Shown one piece after another: positions 35,942-44,344 of a stretch of DNA of 64,000 nt. A model generated the notes under the pieces. It saw only the letters and a list, made by a program, of their open reading frames with translations, had not been told where the DNA came from and did not search any database. Position 1 is the first letter of the stretch, and every line of letters begins with the position of its first letter. The translations under genes and the position numbers were made by a program. The DNA comes from Eutrophocola salsuginis (GTDB taxonomy: Bacteria > Pseudomonadota > Gammaproteobacteria > Pseudomonadales > Pseudohongiellaceae). The stretch is taken from the NCBI GenBank assembly GCA_038147195.1, contig JAYQTB010000004.1, positions 2,232,001 through 2,296,000 on the forward strand. The letters are read 5' to 3'.

Positions 35942-36799
35942 CTGGACAACACCAACCTGATCAAGGCCATAAGCGAATCGCTAGGCGACATGCGCAAATC
36001 CGAGCGCAAAGTGGCGGATTGCGTCCTCGCCAACCCGTCCTCTGTGCTGAATATGCGCATCATCGACTTAGCCGGCCGCGCCCAGGTCAGCGAGCCGACC
36101 GTAGTGCGCTTTTGCCATGCTCTGGGCTACGACGGATTCCAGACCTTCAAGCTGCAATTGGCGAGATACCTAGGTTCCAGCGGCATCTACAGCCAGTTTT
36201 CAGTCAGCGATGCGGATTCGATTGCCGACGTCAGCCGAAAGGTGTTCGATTCCACCATCGGGTCGCTGGTGGCGGTTCGGGAAGAACTGGACATGGCTGC
36301 ACTGGAAGCCGCGATCGATGCGTTGTCTGGCGCATCTCGGGTCGAGTTCTACGGCTTTGGCGCATCTGGGTCGGTGGCCATCGATGCCCAACACAAGTTC
36401 TTCCGCCTGCAAGTAACCGCTGCTGCCTATACCGACCCCCATATTCAGCAGATGTCAGCTATATCTCTTAAACCAGGTGGAGTTGTAGTTGCAATTTCGC
36501 AATCAGGTAGAACTAAGGCACTAATTCAGAGCGTTAAACTGGCCCGAGATGCGGGGGCTAAAGTAATTGGACTAGTACCTGAAAATACCCCAGTAGCTGA
36601 ACTTTGTTCTATACCAATCCATATAAATTTAGAAGAGAATCAACATAGATTCACACCCGTATCTTCGCGAATAGCACATCTTGTGGTAATTGATGTATTA
36701 GCTATGGGTGTAGCTATGTTGCGAGGAAATGAATTACAAGAACATTTGAAATTGTTAAATAAAACCTTAAAGTCGTTAAGGTCAAACAAAAATAAATAA
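35942..36799 (+). CDS. hexR: RpiR/HexR-family transcriptional regulator
   Basis: Repressor with an N-terminal helix-turn-helix and a C-terminal SIS sugar-phosphate domain; HexR proteins sense KDPG and control sugar catabolism. The frame stays open above the first ATG (35990), and the upstream residues (LIKAISESLGDMRKSERKVA) are needed for a whole HTH_6 domain. A CTG at 35942 sits 7 bases after AGGA, so I propose a CTG start, 285 residues, close to the HexR length. HTH: LAGRAQVSEPTVVRFCHALG. SIS: EFYGFGASGSVAIDAQHKFF and VVAISQSGRTKALIQSVKLA. Base composition flips from GC-rich to AT-rich near 36,440-36,480, within the SIS domain. No edd, zwf or other sugar gene is next to it. Confidence 0.82.
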   Translation: MDNTNLIKAISESLGDMRKSERKVADCVLANPSSVLNMRIIDLAGRAQVSEPTVVRFCHALGYDGFQTFKLQLARYLGSSGIYSQFSVSDADSIADVSRKVFDSTIGSLVAVREELDMAALEAAIDALSGASRVEFYGFGASGSVAIDAQHKFFRLQVTAAAYTDPHIQQMSAISLKPGGVVVAISQSGRTKALIQSVKLARDAGAKVIGLVPENTPVAELCSIPIHINLEENQHRFTPVSSRIAHLVVIDVLAMGVAMLRGNELQEHLKLLNKTLKSLRSNKNK

Positions 36800-36842
36800 T
36801 TATAGGAGAAACTATTAAAAGTAGTGAATTATTAAGATTAAA

Positions 36843-39719
36843 TTATTCAACACGAATTATAAAAGGTCGTGAGTTTCCGTGTATTATTGGCCGGCCGGAA
36901 ACACTAAATAATGAGTATCCTACATATATGGCATATTTACCCTTTTGTAGAGGGCCGTTATAAATAACTATCTCCTCCTGCTCAGATAGCGCATTGATGT
37001 ATTTTATGCTCGGTAGGCTCATTAAACTTTCATCCCAGATCCTCCATTGACCATCATAATCAATTGAATAAGATAATTTATTCTGATCCCTGACTATTAC
37101 ATATAATTCGGCTTCTTTCCCTACATCATCAGAATCCGGTTTTAGTGTCGCCCTTATGCTAACCCGATCATTGGGCACTATAAATCGGTCTTGATTCCCA
37201 TCTATATCTTTAGTAACTGAAATCAATATTTCTGCATTTGTAGATTTACCATCAGTTCTAATCACATTGGCCGATTTTAGTTCGTCAACAACGAATGAAT
37301 TAAAAATACTGCTACATGAAAAATAGTTGTACTCTAGGAATTTCTCTCCGTTGGTAAAAGCATTTAATGGCCAGTTTATTTGCTCGGAGCAAAGATCCAA
37401 ACTTTTTAAATCTAGATTATTAGTAAATATACTTTGATCAAAATAATCCGAATAATGCGATTTAAACCGAACTATTTGTAGGTTATTTTCTGCAAATGCT
37501 TTTTGCTTAATAGTTTCTATGTAGGACGATATTTCAAGCGAGGTTAATTCGTTATCCGCAAAAGCAGACTCACCTATATAGGAGACTCTATTTTTGATAT
37601 TCAAAGAGGCAATTAAATTACGTTGAAATGCCCCATCTCCTATAGTTCTTGTACTAAATGGAATTTCTAAGTTTGATATCTGATTGTTTGCGAATGAATA
37701 ATTGCCAAATTTTTCAATATTTTGAGCCAAATCCACAAACTTTATTTTATTTTCGTAAAAAGAATAATCAGCTATCTCGGTAATATTTCTTGGAATAATT
37801 AATTCCTCAATTTTATTTAGTGAAAATATGCCTTCGTTTAATTTCTGTATTTTTTTGCCAATTGTAAGATTCTTAATTTGATTCTTGGAAAAAGCGTAAT
37901 TGCCAATAATAGTTAAAGAATTTGGCAGATTTAATGTTTCAAGATCATTTAAATAAAAAGCATATTCCCCGATGCTGTATAAATTATTTAAATTTATATT
38001 TTTTATATTGTTATTTTCAAAAGCGAATGCACCTATACTAGTTAATGTATCAGGTACATTCATATTTGTAATAACGTTGTCTTGAAAAGCACTTCTATCA
38101 ATTATCTCTAAGCCTTCTTCTAGTGAGAGATTTTCAATTTTATTTGATCTAAAAGCCGCGACACCGATTTTGGATATATTTTTTGGAATTGTTACTTGTG
38201 TGACTAAGTTTTTTTCAAATATTGACTCTTCTATAATATTTAATTTTTCTGGAATCACTACATTGGTAATCTTATTTACATAAAAAGCAAATGGATCAAT
38301 TGCTAATAATGATTCCGACAATTCTATACTTGTTAAATTATTAAATGCGAAAGCTCCCCGGCCAATTGAAATTAATGCCTTTGGCAATGAAATCGAAGTT
38401 AATTCGTTATAAGCAAAACTTGAAATACCAATATTTTTTATATTTTCGGGTATTTCAAGATTTAATATTTTGTTATATCTGAAAACAGCTTGAGATATTT
38501 CAGGAAGACTTGTGGATAGCGATACAGATGTAATTGCATTATTTTCAAATGCTGAATCTCCAACTATTTCGATATTATTAGGTAAAGTAAGTGAACTAAT
38601 GACATTATTTTTGAATGCCTCTTCACCTATACTTATTAAATCCTTAGTAGGTAATGTTATGGACGATAATTTATTATTAAGGAAACTTTTGTCACCAATA
38701 GACACAAGATTTTCATTAAATGTTAGATTCTCAATAGTGTTATTAGAGAAAGCATCTTCATCTATAGATACAGTATTTGTAGGTATAACAAGACTACTAA
38801 TAAGATTTTCGGAAAAGATTTTTTTTTCAAAAACTAGGGGATTATTTAAAAATTTAAGCTCTTTAATCCAATTTTTATAAAAAGCACCCTCCCTCAGTTT
38901 TTGCACTGTATTTGGAATTATAAGATTTTGAATCCTATTTTCAGCAAAAGAATATTTACCTATATCCAAAACACTTGCTGGTATATCTAAATTTAGGATT
39001 TTATTTTCAGCAAATGCGTAATCCCCGATTCTCTCCACTTTTGAGTTTAAATTTACTACAATTATTTGATTCTTATAGAAAGAGTTATTACCTACTAATC
39101 TTATAGATTCAGGCAAAGTTATATATTCAATCTCATTGTTATTGAATGCATAATCTCCAATAATTTCTGTATTGTTTAGTCTTACTGACTTAATTTTGTT
39201 TGATTCAAAACTACCATCAGGAATCTCTCTTATCCTAGATGGTATTATTACCTCAGTTATTTCATTACTAGCTAAAGAGAAATCACCAAGATTATTTAAT
39301 GATGATGGTAGATATATATTATTAATTTTATTACCGTAAAACGAAAAGTTACCTACTTCTTCTAAACCTTCATTTAATATTAATTGTGTAATACTGTTTC
39401 TATAAAATGAAAATTTACCAATTTTTTTTATAGTTGACGGTATGGAAATTGATTTTATTCCCAAACTAGAGAATGCGTAGTCCGCTATATTTGATACTGA
39501 ATAATTTACACCATTTATATTTATAGACTCGGGAATTTCTAAAATTGTAATTTCTTTAGAATATGGGCGAATTAAAGTAGCTAGTCCTTTTGAGGGAGAA
39601 TCTATTTGATAGACAAGACCAGCATAGACAGACTCATTTGCTTTAGCGGCAAATGATACTAGTACCAAAAGTAAACCAATTAAGGATACTTGCAGAGTAT
39701 TCTTTAAAAAAAAGTACAT
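36843..39719 (-). CDS. Secreted BspA-type leucine-rich repeat protein
   Basis: 958 residues, AT-rich. A signal peptide ends near SFAAKA. Residues about 60-800 contain 32 consecutive LRR_5 (BspA/TpLRR) units of about 23 residues, each with a pattern like IxxIGxYAFxxNxIxxLxIP. Such repeats form a solenoid used by surface proteins for adhesion or binding. The last 107 residues (from about 852) are a separate domain with DVGKEAELYVIVRDQNK, DGQWRIWDESL, IYNGPLQKGKYAIYVGYSL, resembling part of the beta-helix protein at 26-28 kb. No cell-wall anchor or membrane helix follows. A sigma28-type promoter precedes it, which would make it a flagellar-regulon gene. Confidence 0.85.
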   Translation of the reverse strand: MYFFLKNTLQVSLIGLLLVLVSFAAKANESVYAGLVYQIDSPSKGLATLIRPYSKEITILEIPESININGVNYSVSNIADYAFSSLGIKSISIPSTIKKIGKFSFYRNSITQLILNEGLEEVGNFSFYGNKINNIYLPSSLNNLGDFSLASNEITEVIIPSRIREIPDGSFESNKIKSVRLNNTEIIGDYAFNNNEIEYITLPESIRLVGNNSFYKNQIIVVNLNSKVERIGDYAFAENKILNLDIPASVLDIGKYSFAENRIQNLIIPNTVQKLREGAFYKNWIKELKFLNNPLVFEKKIFSENLISSLVIPTNTVSIDEDAFSNNTIENLTFNENLVSIGDKSFLNNKLSSITLPTKDLISIGEEAFKNNVISSLTLPNNIEIVGDSAFENNAITSVSLSTSLPEISQAVFRYNKILNLEIPENIKNIGISSFAYNELTSISLPKALISIGRGAFAFNNLTSIELSESLLAIDPFAFYVNKITNVVIPEKLNIIEESIFEKNLVTQVTIPKNISKIGVAAFRSNKIENLSLEEGLEIIDRSAFQDNVITNMNVPDTLTSIGAFAFENNNIKNINLNNLYSIGEYAFYLNDLETLNLPNSLTIIGNYAFSKNQIKNLTIGKKIQKLNEGIFSLNKIEELIIPRNITEIADYSFYENKIKFVDLAQNIEKFGNYSFANNQISNLEIPFSTRTIGDGAFQRNLIASLNIKNRVSYIGESAFADNELTSLEISSYIETIKQKAFAENNLQIVRFKSHYSDYFDQSIFTNNLDLKSLDLCSEQINWPLNAFTNGEKFLEYNYFSCSSIFNSFVVDELKSANVIRTDGKSTNAEILISVTKDIDGNQDRFIVPNDRVSIRATLKPDSDDVGKEAELYVIVRDQNKLSYSIDYDGQWRIWDESLMSLPSIKYINALSEQEEIVIYNGPLQKGKYAIYVGYSLFSVSGRPIIHGNSRPFIIRVE

Positions 39720-39732
39720 TTTTATAGAATTA

Positions 39733-39756
39733 CTAATAGATTCAGCAATCTATTAG
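39733..39756. repeat. Perfect palindrome at the LRR promoter
   Basis: CTAATAGAT (39733-39741) and ATCTATTAG (39748-39756) are a perfect 9-base inverted repeat around a six-base loop. It overlaps the end of the -10 element and the expected start of transcription, so it may be an operator or a 5'-end RNA hairpin. No T-run follows, which argues against a terminator. Confidence 0.65.
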
Positions 39757-39781
39757 ATCGGTAGAAGCGTCTAGTTCTTTA
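39755..39781 (-). promoter_or_regulatory. Sigma28 (FliA) promoter of the LRR gene
   Basis: On the minus strand TAAAGAAC, 11 bases, ACCGATCT. This matches TAAAGTTT-N11-GCCGATAA with correct spacing and the CCGAT core. It is about 36 bases before the LRR ATG, so the leader would be about 30 bases. Confidence 0.7.
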
Positions 39782-39889
39782 GTATTACTTTACTACTATT
39801 TATATATTTGTATTCATAATTATTGCTTTAATATCAATAGCTTAGAATGTATAAACCTAATATATTTATTCTAGATTAATGACCTTGTC

Positions 39890-40705
39890 CTAATCACGAA
39901 ATTTAGAAAGTATCTTCATAATAAAACTATTATCTTTATTTTTATTATCTTCGTTACTATCTAAAATTGTAGAAATCTCAAAATTTGATAGATATTTTTG
40001 AATAATTCCATCCTTATCTTCTCCAGCAAAACTTAAATACTTTTCTATATCCTCTTTATTAATTTTTTGAAAGTTACGAATAACGCGGTCAAGGTTGAGT
40101 AACTTTAGAGTCTCCAGGAAATTTTCATTAGGATTTAAGCCCACACAACCAATGTTTAAAAATTTTAGATCTGATTTCAAAATGTAAAGTAGATTGAAAT
40201 CTGATTTACTAAATTTTTCTTCATGATCTAAGATTAAGCATTTTTTTAACTTTTTATTCTCGTTTGTAGGCATAGAAAGAGTTTCTGTAGTTAGATCTGC
40301 TATCTCATTATTAATTATATCTTGTAATGTTGGTCCTTGTTGCGCATCAAAATATATAAGTGGAATTTTGTACTGCTGCTTTAAAATATCTATAGCCAAT
40401 TCTTTATAATATGAGGATATTTGAATATTATCAGAGTTTATGAAGCAATAATCGGAGTACGCAAGCAGATCAGAAAGCATTCCATCTAACGTTACTTTAT
40501 GTTTATCGTTTATATAATAGGGGACACCCTTGTTAATATTACTCAAATAAATTTTTGCAATATTCGCATTTTTTTTTATTTTTCCTGTTGATGATATAGC
40601 TTTCTTTTTTGTGCTAGCTTTAGGTTTACTCTTAATAGCAGATGTTTTTCGTTTACTTGTTACATTAGCCGGCTTTTTATCATCAATCTGTCTTTTTGTT
40701 ACCAT
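39890..40705 (-). CDS. Lys-rich protein, possible degenerate AAA+ ATPase
   Basis: 271 residues, not recognised by name. Residues 1-52 are a Lys/Ser/Thr-rich, probably disordered tail. The body alternates strands and helices like an AAA+ ATPase: a Walker-B-like strand KKCLILDHEEKFSKSDFNLL, a following LNIGCVGLNPNENFLETLKL resembling sensor 1, and RVIRNFQKINKEDIEKYLSF resembling the lid entry. No Walker A loop is present where one would be expected (CFINSDNIQISSYYKELA), so ATP binding is doubtful. It lies 33 bases behind flhB on the same strand and is probably the last gene of the flagellar operon. The 170 bases after it hold the LRR promoter. Confidence 0.55.
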   Translation of the reverse strand: MVTKRQIDDKKPANVTSKRKTSAIKSKPKASTKKKAISSTGKIKKNANIAKIYLSNINKGVPYYINDKHKVTLDGMLSDLLAYSDYCFINSDNIQISSYYKELAIDILKQQYKIPLIYFDAQQGPTLQDIINNEIADLTTETLSMPTNENKKLKKCLILDHEEKFSKSDFNLLYILKSDLKFLNIGCVGLNPNENFLETLKLLNLDRVIRNFQKINKEDIEKYLSFAGEDKDGIIQKYLSNFEISTILDSNEDNKNKDNSFIMKILSKFRD

Positions 40706-40738
40706 TACCTAATCCTAATTTTCCACTAGCATTAATAT

Positions 40739-41881
40739 TTACTTATTTATTTTTTTGCCTTGATTATCAAAAACTAAGTCTTTAGGAACCGATATATTTG
40801 GTTTAAATATCCTATTCTTATTACCTGTATATGCGTTTATCTTAAATACGAATGCAATAACTTCAGCTACGGCTTCAAATAGTTTATTTGGTATTTCTTC
40901 TCCAACTTTGGATGAGTAAAATATTGCTCTAGCTAATATTGGTTCTTCAAAGATATATATTCCATTTTCTTGTGCAATTTCTTTTATTCTTGAAGCTATC
41001 AAATCAGATCCTTTACCAACAACAATCGGAGCTTTATCTGTTCCAACTTCATACGAGAGAGCAACGGCAAAATGTATAGGGTTTGTAATAACTACATCAG
41101 CATTTTGTATATCCTCAAGCATTTTAGACATAGCAATTTCACGTTGCTTTGTGCGAATTCGCTGCTTTACTAATGGATTGCCTTCTGTTTCTTTCATTTC
41201 ATCTCGTATTTCTTGAACTGACATCTTCAATTTATTTTTAAATAGAAATACCTGTATTGGAACATCAATAGCAGCTATAAGAAGTAGTGATAAGGACATC
41301 AGTAAAAAGCCGAGGACTACTATATTCAAACCTTCGCTTGGTGCGACTAACATCTCTATTAGCGGTAAAGAAATAAGTTTTTCTTTAAAAAAGTAAATTA
41401 CGCTAAACAATATAGAACCGATCAGAATTAGCTTGATAATTCCTTTAGATATTTCTACTAACGACCGGATTCCAAATATTCTTTTTATGCCAGCAATCGG
41501 GTCTAATTTACTGAATTTTGGAGCAAACCCTTTTATAGAAAAACCAACTCCACCAACAATAAAAGCACTAGTAATTGATAAAATTATTGTTGTTAAGAAT
41601 ATAGGGGAGGTAGATAAAACTGAATCGATGAAAGATTCTGAAAATTTTATTGGTAATACATCCTCATTCCTTATAATCCCAGCGTCGAAAATAAATACGC
41701 CTTCCAGAATAGACAATATATTTGTCGATATAATACTTCCAATAAAATATAGAATAACTGCAACACTTATAGTAAGAAGGGCAACAGATAATTCTTGAGA
41801 TCTAGCAAATTGGCCTTCTTCCCTTGTTTTTTCAAGTTTTTTAGCGGTCGGTTCCTCGGTTTTATCAAATTCATCAGCCAT
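40739..41881 (-). CDS. flhB: Flagellar export switch protein FlhB
   Basis: Membrane part of the type III export gate that switches from hook to filament substrates after self-cleavage. 380 residues; the N terminus has DKTEEPTAKKLEKTREEGQF, then four membrane segments, then the cytoplasmic domain. The self-cleavage motif, normally NPTH, reads NPIH here (residues 267-270, codon ATA). The flanking VVITNPIHFAVALSYE is otherwise normal. Its ATG overlaps the fliR stop by one base. Confidence 0.95.
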   Translation of the reverse strand: MADEFDKTEEPTAKKLEKTREEGQFARSQELSVALLTISVAVILYFIGSIISTNILSILEGVFIFDAGIIRNEDVLPIKFSESFIDSVLSTSPIFLTTIILSITSAFIVGGVGFSIKGFAPKFSKLDPIAGIKRIFGIRSLVEISKGIIKLILIGSILFSVIYFFKEKLISLPLIEMLVAPSEGLNIVVLGFLLMSLSLLLIAAIDVPIQVFLFKNKLKMSVQEIRDEMKETEGNPLVKQRIRTKQREIAMSKMLEDIQNADVVITNPIHFAVALSYEVGTDKAPIVVGKGSDLIASRIKEIAQENGIYIFEEPILARAIFYSSKVGEEIPNKLFEAVAEVIAFVFKINAYTGNKNRIFKPNISVPKDLVFDNQGKKINK

Positions 41882-42654
41882 TAGTTGCCCCCAAAAAATT
41901 CATTAATAATTTCAAAGGCTTCATTCCATAATATATTTATTTTTACCATAAGCCCTGGCATTACGATTAAAAGGGCAATAAACCCAACAGCCATGATTAT
42001 GGGAAATCCAACCGAGATTATATTCAGAGATGGCGCCGATCTAGTGATGATCCCTAAACCGATGTTTACCAATAAAACTGAAATAAGCACAGGTAAACTC
42101 AAGGTTAATCCGCCGAGAAAAATTAGTGGCGTCCATTCAAATAGATAATCATTGATAAGATTTATATCTATAGGTTGTCCAAGAGGTAATATTTCAAAAC
42201 TTCTTATAATTATATTCGCAATAATAAGGTGCCCATCTATACTTAAAAATATTAAGGTAGATAATAAAATTAAAAACTGAGATACAAGTGGTACACTACC
42301 TATAGATGGATCCACCATATTAGCCATACCTAATCCCATTGAGTTTGATATTGCCTGTCCAGCAACGGTAATAGCCCCATTTATAATTATTAGTAATAAA
42401 CCTGAAAAAATACCTAGAAGTAGCTGTATGATAATCTGAGAATATAGATTGCTAATCGATAAAGATGCTGTATCAAAATTAATCAAATTCACAGCAATTA
42501 TTGTAAATAAGAGAGCGATGGTAATTCGAACACGAATACTTAAAGCATCTAAATTAAAAAAAGGGGCAACAAGAAAAAAGGAGGAAATTCGACAAAATGG
42601 CAATAGGAATCTATAGAAAAGCTCTATTAGTTGATCAAGTGAGTAACTTATCAT
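41881..42654 (-). CDS. fliR: Flagellar export protein FliR
   Basis: Membrane component of the export gate with FliP and FliQ. Start at 42654 (MISYSLDQLIELF) is chosen because it overlaps the fliQ stop as ATGA; the longer frame would run into fliQ. 257 residues, six hydrophobic helices, with FCRISSFFLVAPFFN at the start and GLGMANMVDPSIGSVPLVSQ in the middle, both typical of FliR. Confidence 0.93.
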   Translation of the reverse strand: MISYSLDQLIELFYRFLLPFCRISSFFLVAPFFNLDALSIRVRITIALLFTIIAVNLINFDTASLSISNLYSQIIIQLLLGIFSGLLLIIINGAITVAGQAISNSMGLGMANMVDPSIGSVPLVSQFLILLSTLIFLSIDGHLIIANIIIRSFEILPLGQPIDINLINDYLFEWTPLIFLGGLTLSLPVLISVLLVNIGLGIITRSAPSLNIISVGFPIIMAVGFIALLIVMPGLMVKINILWNEAFEIINEFFGGN

Positions 42655-42920
42655 CTTATATAGAGTGGTATTTCTTGTAATAAGGTTTGGAAGTGGTCTA
42701 CAAAGACAGTAATTTGCCAATTACCAAGAAAAAAAATTATAACAATCAAAATTATTAATTTTGGTATGAAGCTTAGAGTCATCTCTTGTATTGATGTAGC
42801 AGCCTGAATAAGTCCGATAATAAATCCGACAACTAGTATGCCAAGAAGAAGCGGGCCCGCGATATATACCGCCATAAGTAATGCATCTTGGGCAACATTT
42901 ACAACATCTGTATCATTCAT
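42651..42920 (-). CDS. fliQ: Flagellar export protein FliQ
   Basis: 89 residues with two membrane helices, the usual form. Marks: LLGILVVGFIIGLIQAATSI followed by QEMTLSFIPK, both highly conserved in FliQ. Sits 2 bases behind fliP and overlaps fliR by 4 bases. Confidence 0.94.
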   Translation of the reverse strand: MNDTDVVNVAQDALLMAVYIAGPLLLGILVVGFIIGLIQAATSIQEMTLSFIPKLIILIVIIFFLGNWQITVFVDHFQTLLQEIPLYIR

Positions 42921-42922
42921 TG

Positions 42923-43708
42923 TTATAAAGCAAAGCTAGCAGTTAATGACTGCATAATTAATATCCACCCATCAGCAAGAACAAATAACATCAATTTAAA
43001 TGGCATTGAGATCATCATGGGCGAGAGCATCATCATACCCATCGACATTAGGACGCTTGCTACAATCAAATCAATAATTACAAAAGGTATATAGATTAAA
43101 AATCCTATCGTAAAGGCAGTCTTAAGTTCCGAAGTCATGAATGATGGTATTAAAATATTTAAAGGAACATCCTCAGCAACACCATTGTATTCATAGCTTC
43201 CAAGCTCAGAGAACATTATTAAATCATCTTCTCGGGTCTGGAAAATCATAAATTCTTTTATGGGATTTATAGCTATATCTATTGCTTCTTGTGCTTGAAT
43301 TTCCTCTTCAATATAAGGTGTGAATGCATCTTCATAAACAGTATTGAATATTGGGGACATAATAAAAAATGTTAAAAATAAGGTGATCCCAATAAGAACA
43401 ATATTAGGTGGGGTTTGCGCTGTGCCTATGGCTTGCCTTAGTAAAGAAAGTACAATAATTATCCTAACAAAGGACGTCATCATTATAACTAGTGATGGAA
43501 GTAGGGTCAGTGCAGTCATAAGGACTAGCACTTGTAAAGTTAAACTATATTCAGCACCAGCGGCATCTTGGGTCACATTAAGTACAGGAAACCCTTGCTG
43601 CGCGGAAATTACTGAGGAAAAGAGTATAGAAGAAAAGAAAAGGAAAATATTTGAAAAGTGTTTAATTTTGATTATATGAGCGAAGAAGTTTATGGATTTT
43701 TCAAACAT
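42923..43708 (-). CDS. fliP: Flagellar export protein FliP
   Basis: 261 residues with an N-terminal signal-like helix, as in other FliP proteins, then the gate helices. Marks: LVLMTALTLLPSLVIMMTSF, RIIIVLSLLRQAIGTAQTPP, NIVLIGITLFLTFFIMSPIF and VIDLIVASVLMSMGMMMLSP. The loop EFMIFQTREDDLIMFSEL is present. Part of the fliOPQR-flhB gate block. Confidence 0.95.
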   Translation of the reverse strand: MFEKSINFFAHIIKIKHFSNIFLFFSSILFSSVISAQQGFPVLNVTQDAAGAEYSLTLQVLVLMTALTLLPSLVIMMTSFVRIIIVLSLLRQAIGTAQTPPNIVLIGITLFLTFFIMSPIFNTVYEDAFTPYIEEEIQAQEAIDIAINPIKEFMIFQTREDDLIMFSELGSYEYNGVAEDVPLNILIPSFMTSELKTAFTIGFLIYIPFVIIDLIVASVLMSMGMMMLSPMMISMPFKLMLFVLADGWILIMQSLTASFAL

Positions 43709-43716
43709 GAAATTTT

Positions 43717-43959
43717 TTAAGTGATCTCTATGCTTTTGACACTATTCCCGGAAAAAACTAAAAGAATCTTTTTGCCGGAAACCTCTACGAAATACATCTT
43801 TCTTTGGTTATCAAGATTCACACTATCGAGTATATTAATTAATCCATTTCTATTTTGTAAAAATGGGTTTTTTTTCTTTAAAAAATATAGAAATAGAATT
43901 AAGCCAGTAATTACAAAGAAAAGTGCACTGAGCACCCTCGCAATACTAGTTATATCCAT
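43717..43959 (-). CDS. fliO: Flagellar protein FliO, short
   Basis: 80 residues: one N-terminal membrane helix (ALFFVITGLILFLYFLKKKN), then a small cytoplasmic domain with LDSVNLDNQRKMYFVEVSGK and ILLVFSG, the FliO core. Shorter than typical FliO (about 100-150 residues), lacking the usual extra tail. FliO helps assemble the FliP ring. Named from both sequence and position between fliN and fliP. Confidence 0.82.
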   Translation of the reverse strand: MDITSIARVLSALFFVITGLILFLYFLKKKNPFLQNRNGLINILDSVNLDNQRKMYFVEVSGKKILLVFSGNSVKSIEIT

Positions 43960-43984
43960 TAACGATTAGTCAATATTTCTTATT

Positions 43985-44332
43985 TTAGCGTATCGACTCA
44001 AGTCTAGCACTTTTTGGGACAATTTGAGTCAATCTAATACCATATTTTTCATTTACTAAGACGATTTCACCCTGCGCGACTAATGTATCATTAACGAATA
44101 AGTCTAAAGCCTCCCCGGCGAGTCTATCTAATTCAACTACCGACCCCTGTGTTAGTCTCATTAGCGCCTTAATAGGCAAGGATGTTCTACCTACCTCTAC
44201 GGATATAGTTACAAGTATATTTTGTAATAATTCATTATCTAAGCTCAATCCCTGGAAAGGAGCATTGTCTTCAGTCAAATCGCTATCTTCTTTATTTTTA
44301 TTAAGTAAGACGTCGTCTTTTTCATTAGCCAT
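43985..44332 (-). CDS. fliN: Flagellar switch protein FliN
   Basis: 115 residues. C-ring component with the SpoA fold: VTISVEVGRTSLPIKALMRL, GSVVELDRLAGEALDLFVND and VAQGEIVLVNEKYGIRLTQI. The acidic N-terminal tail of about 30 residues is normal. It follows fliM by 12 bases. Confidence 0.95.
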   Translation of the reverse strand: MANEKDDVLLNKNKEDSDLTEDNAPFQGLSLDNELLQNILVTISVEVGRTSLPIKALMRLTQGSVVELDRLAGEALDLFVNDTLVAQGEIVLVNEKYGIRLTQIVPKSARLESIR

Positions 44333-44344
44333 CTTGATTTTCCA

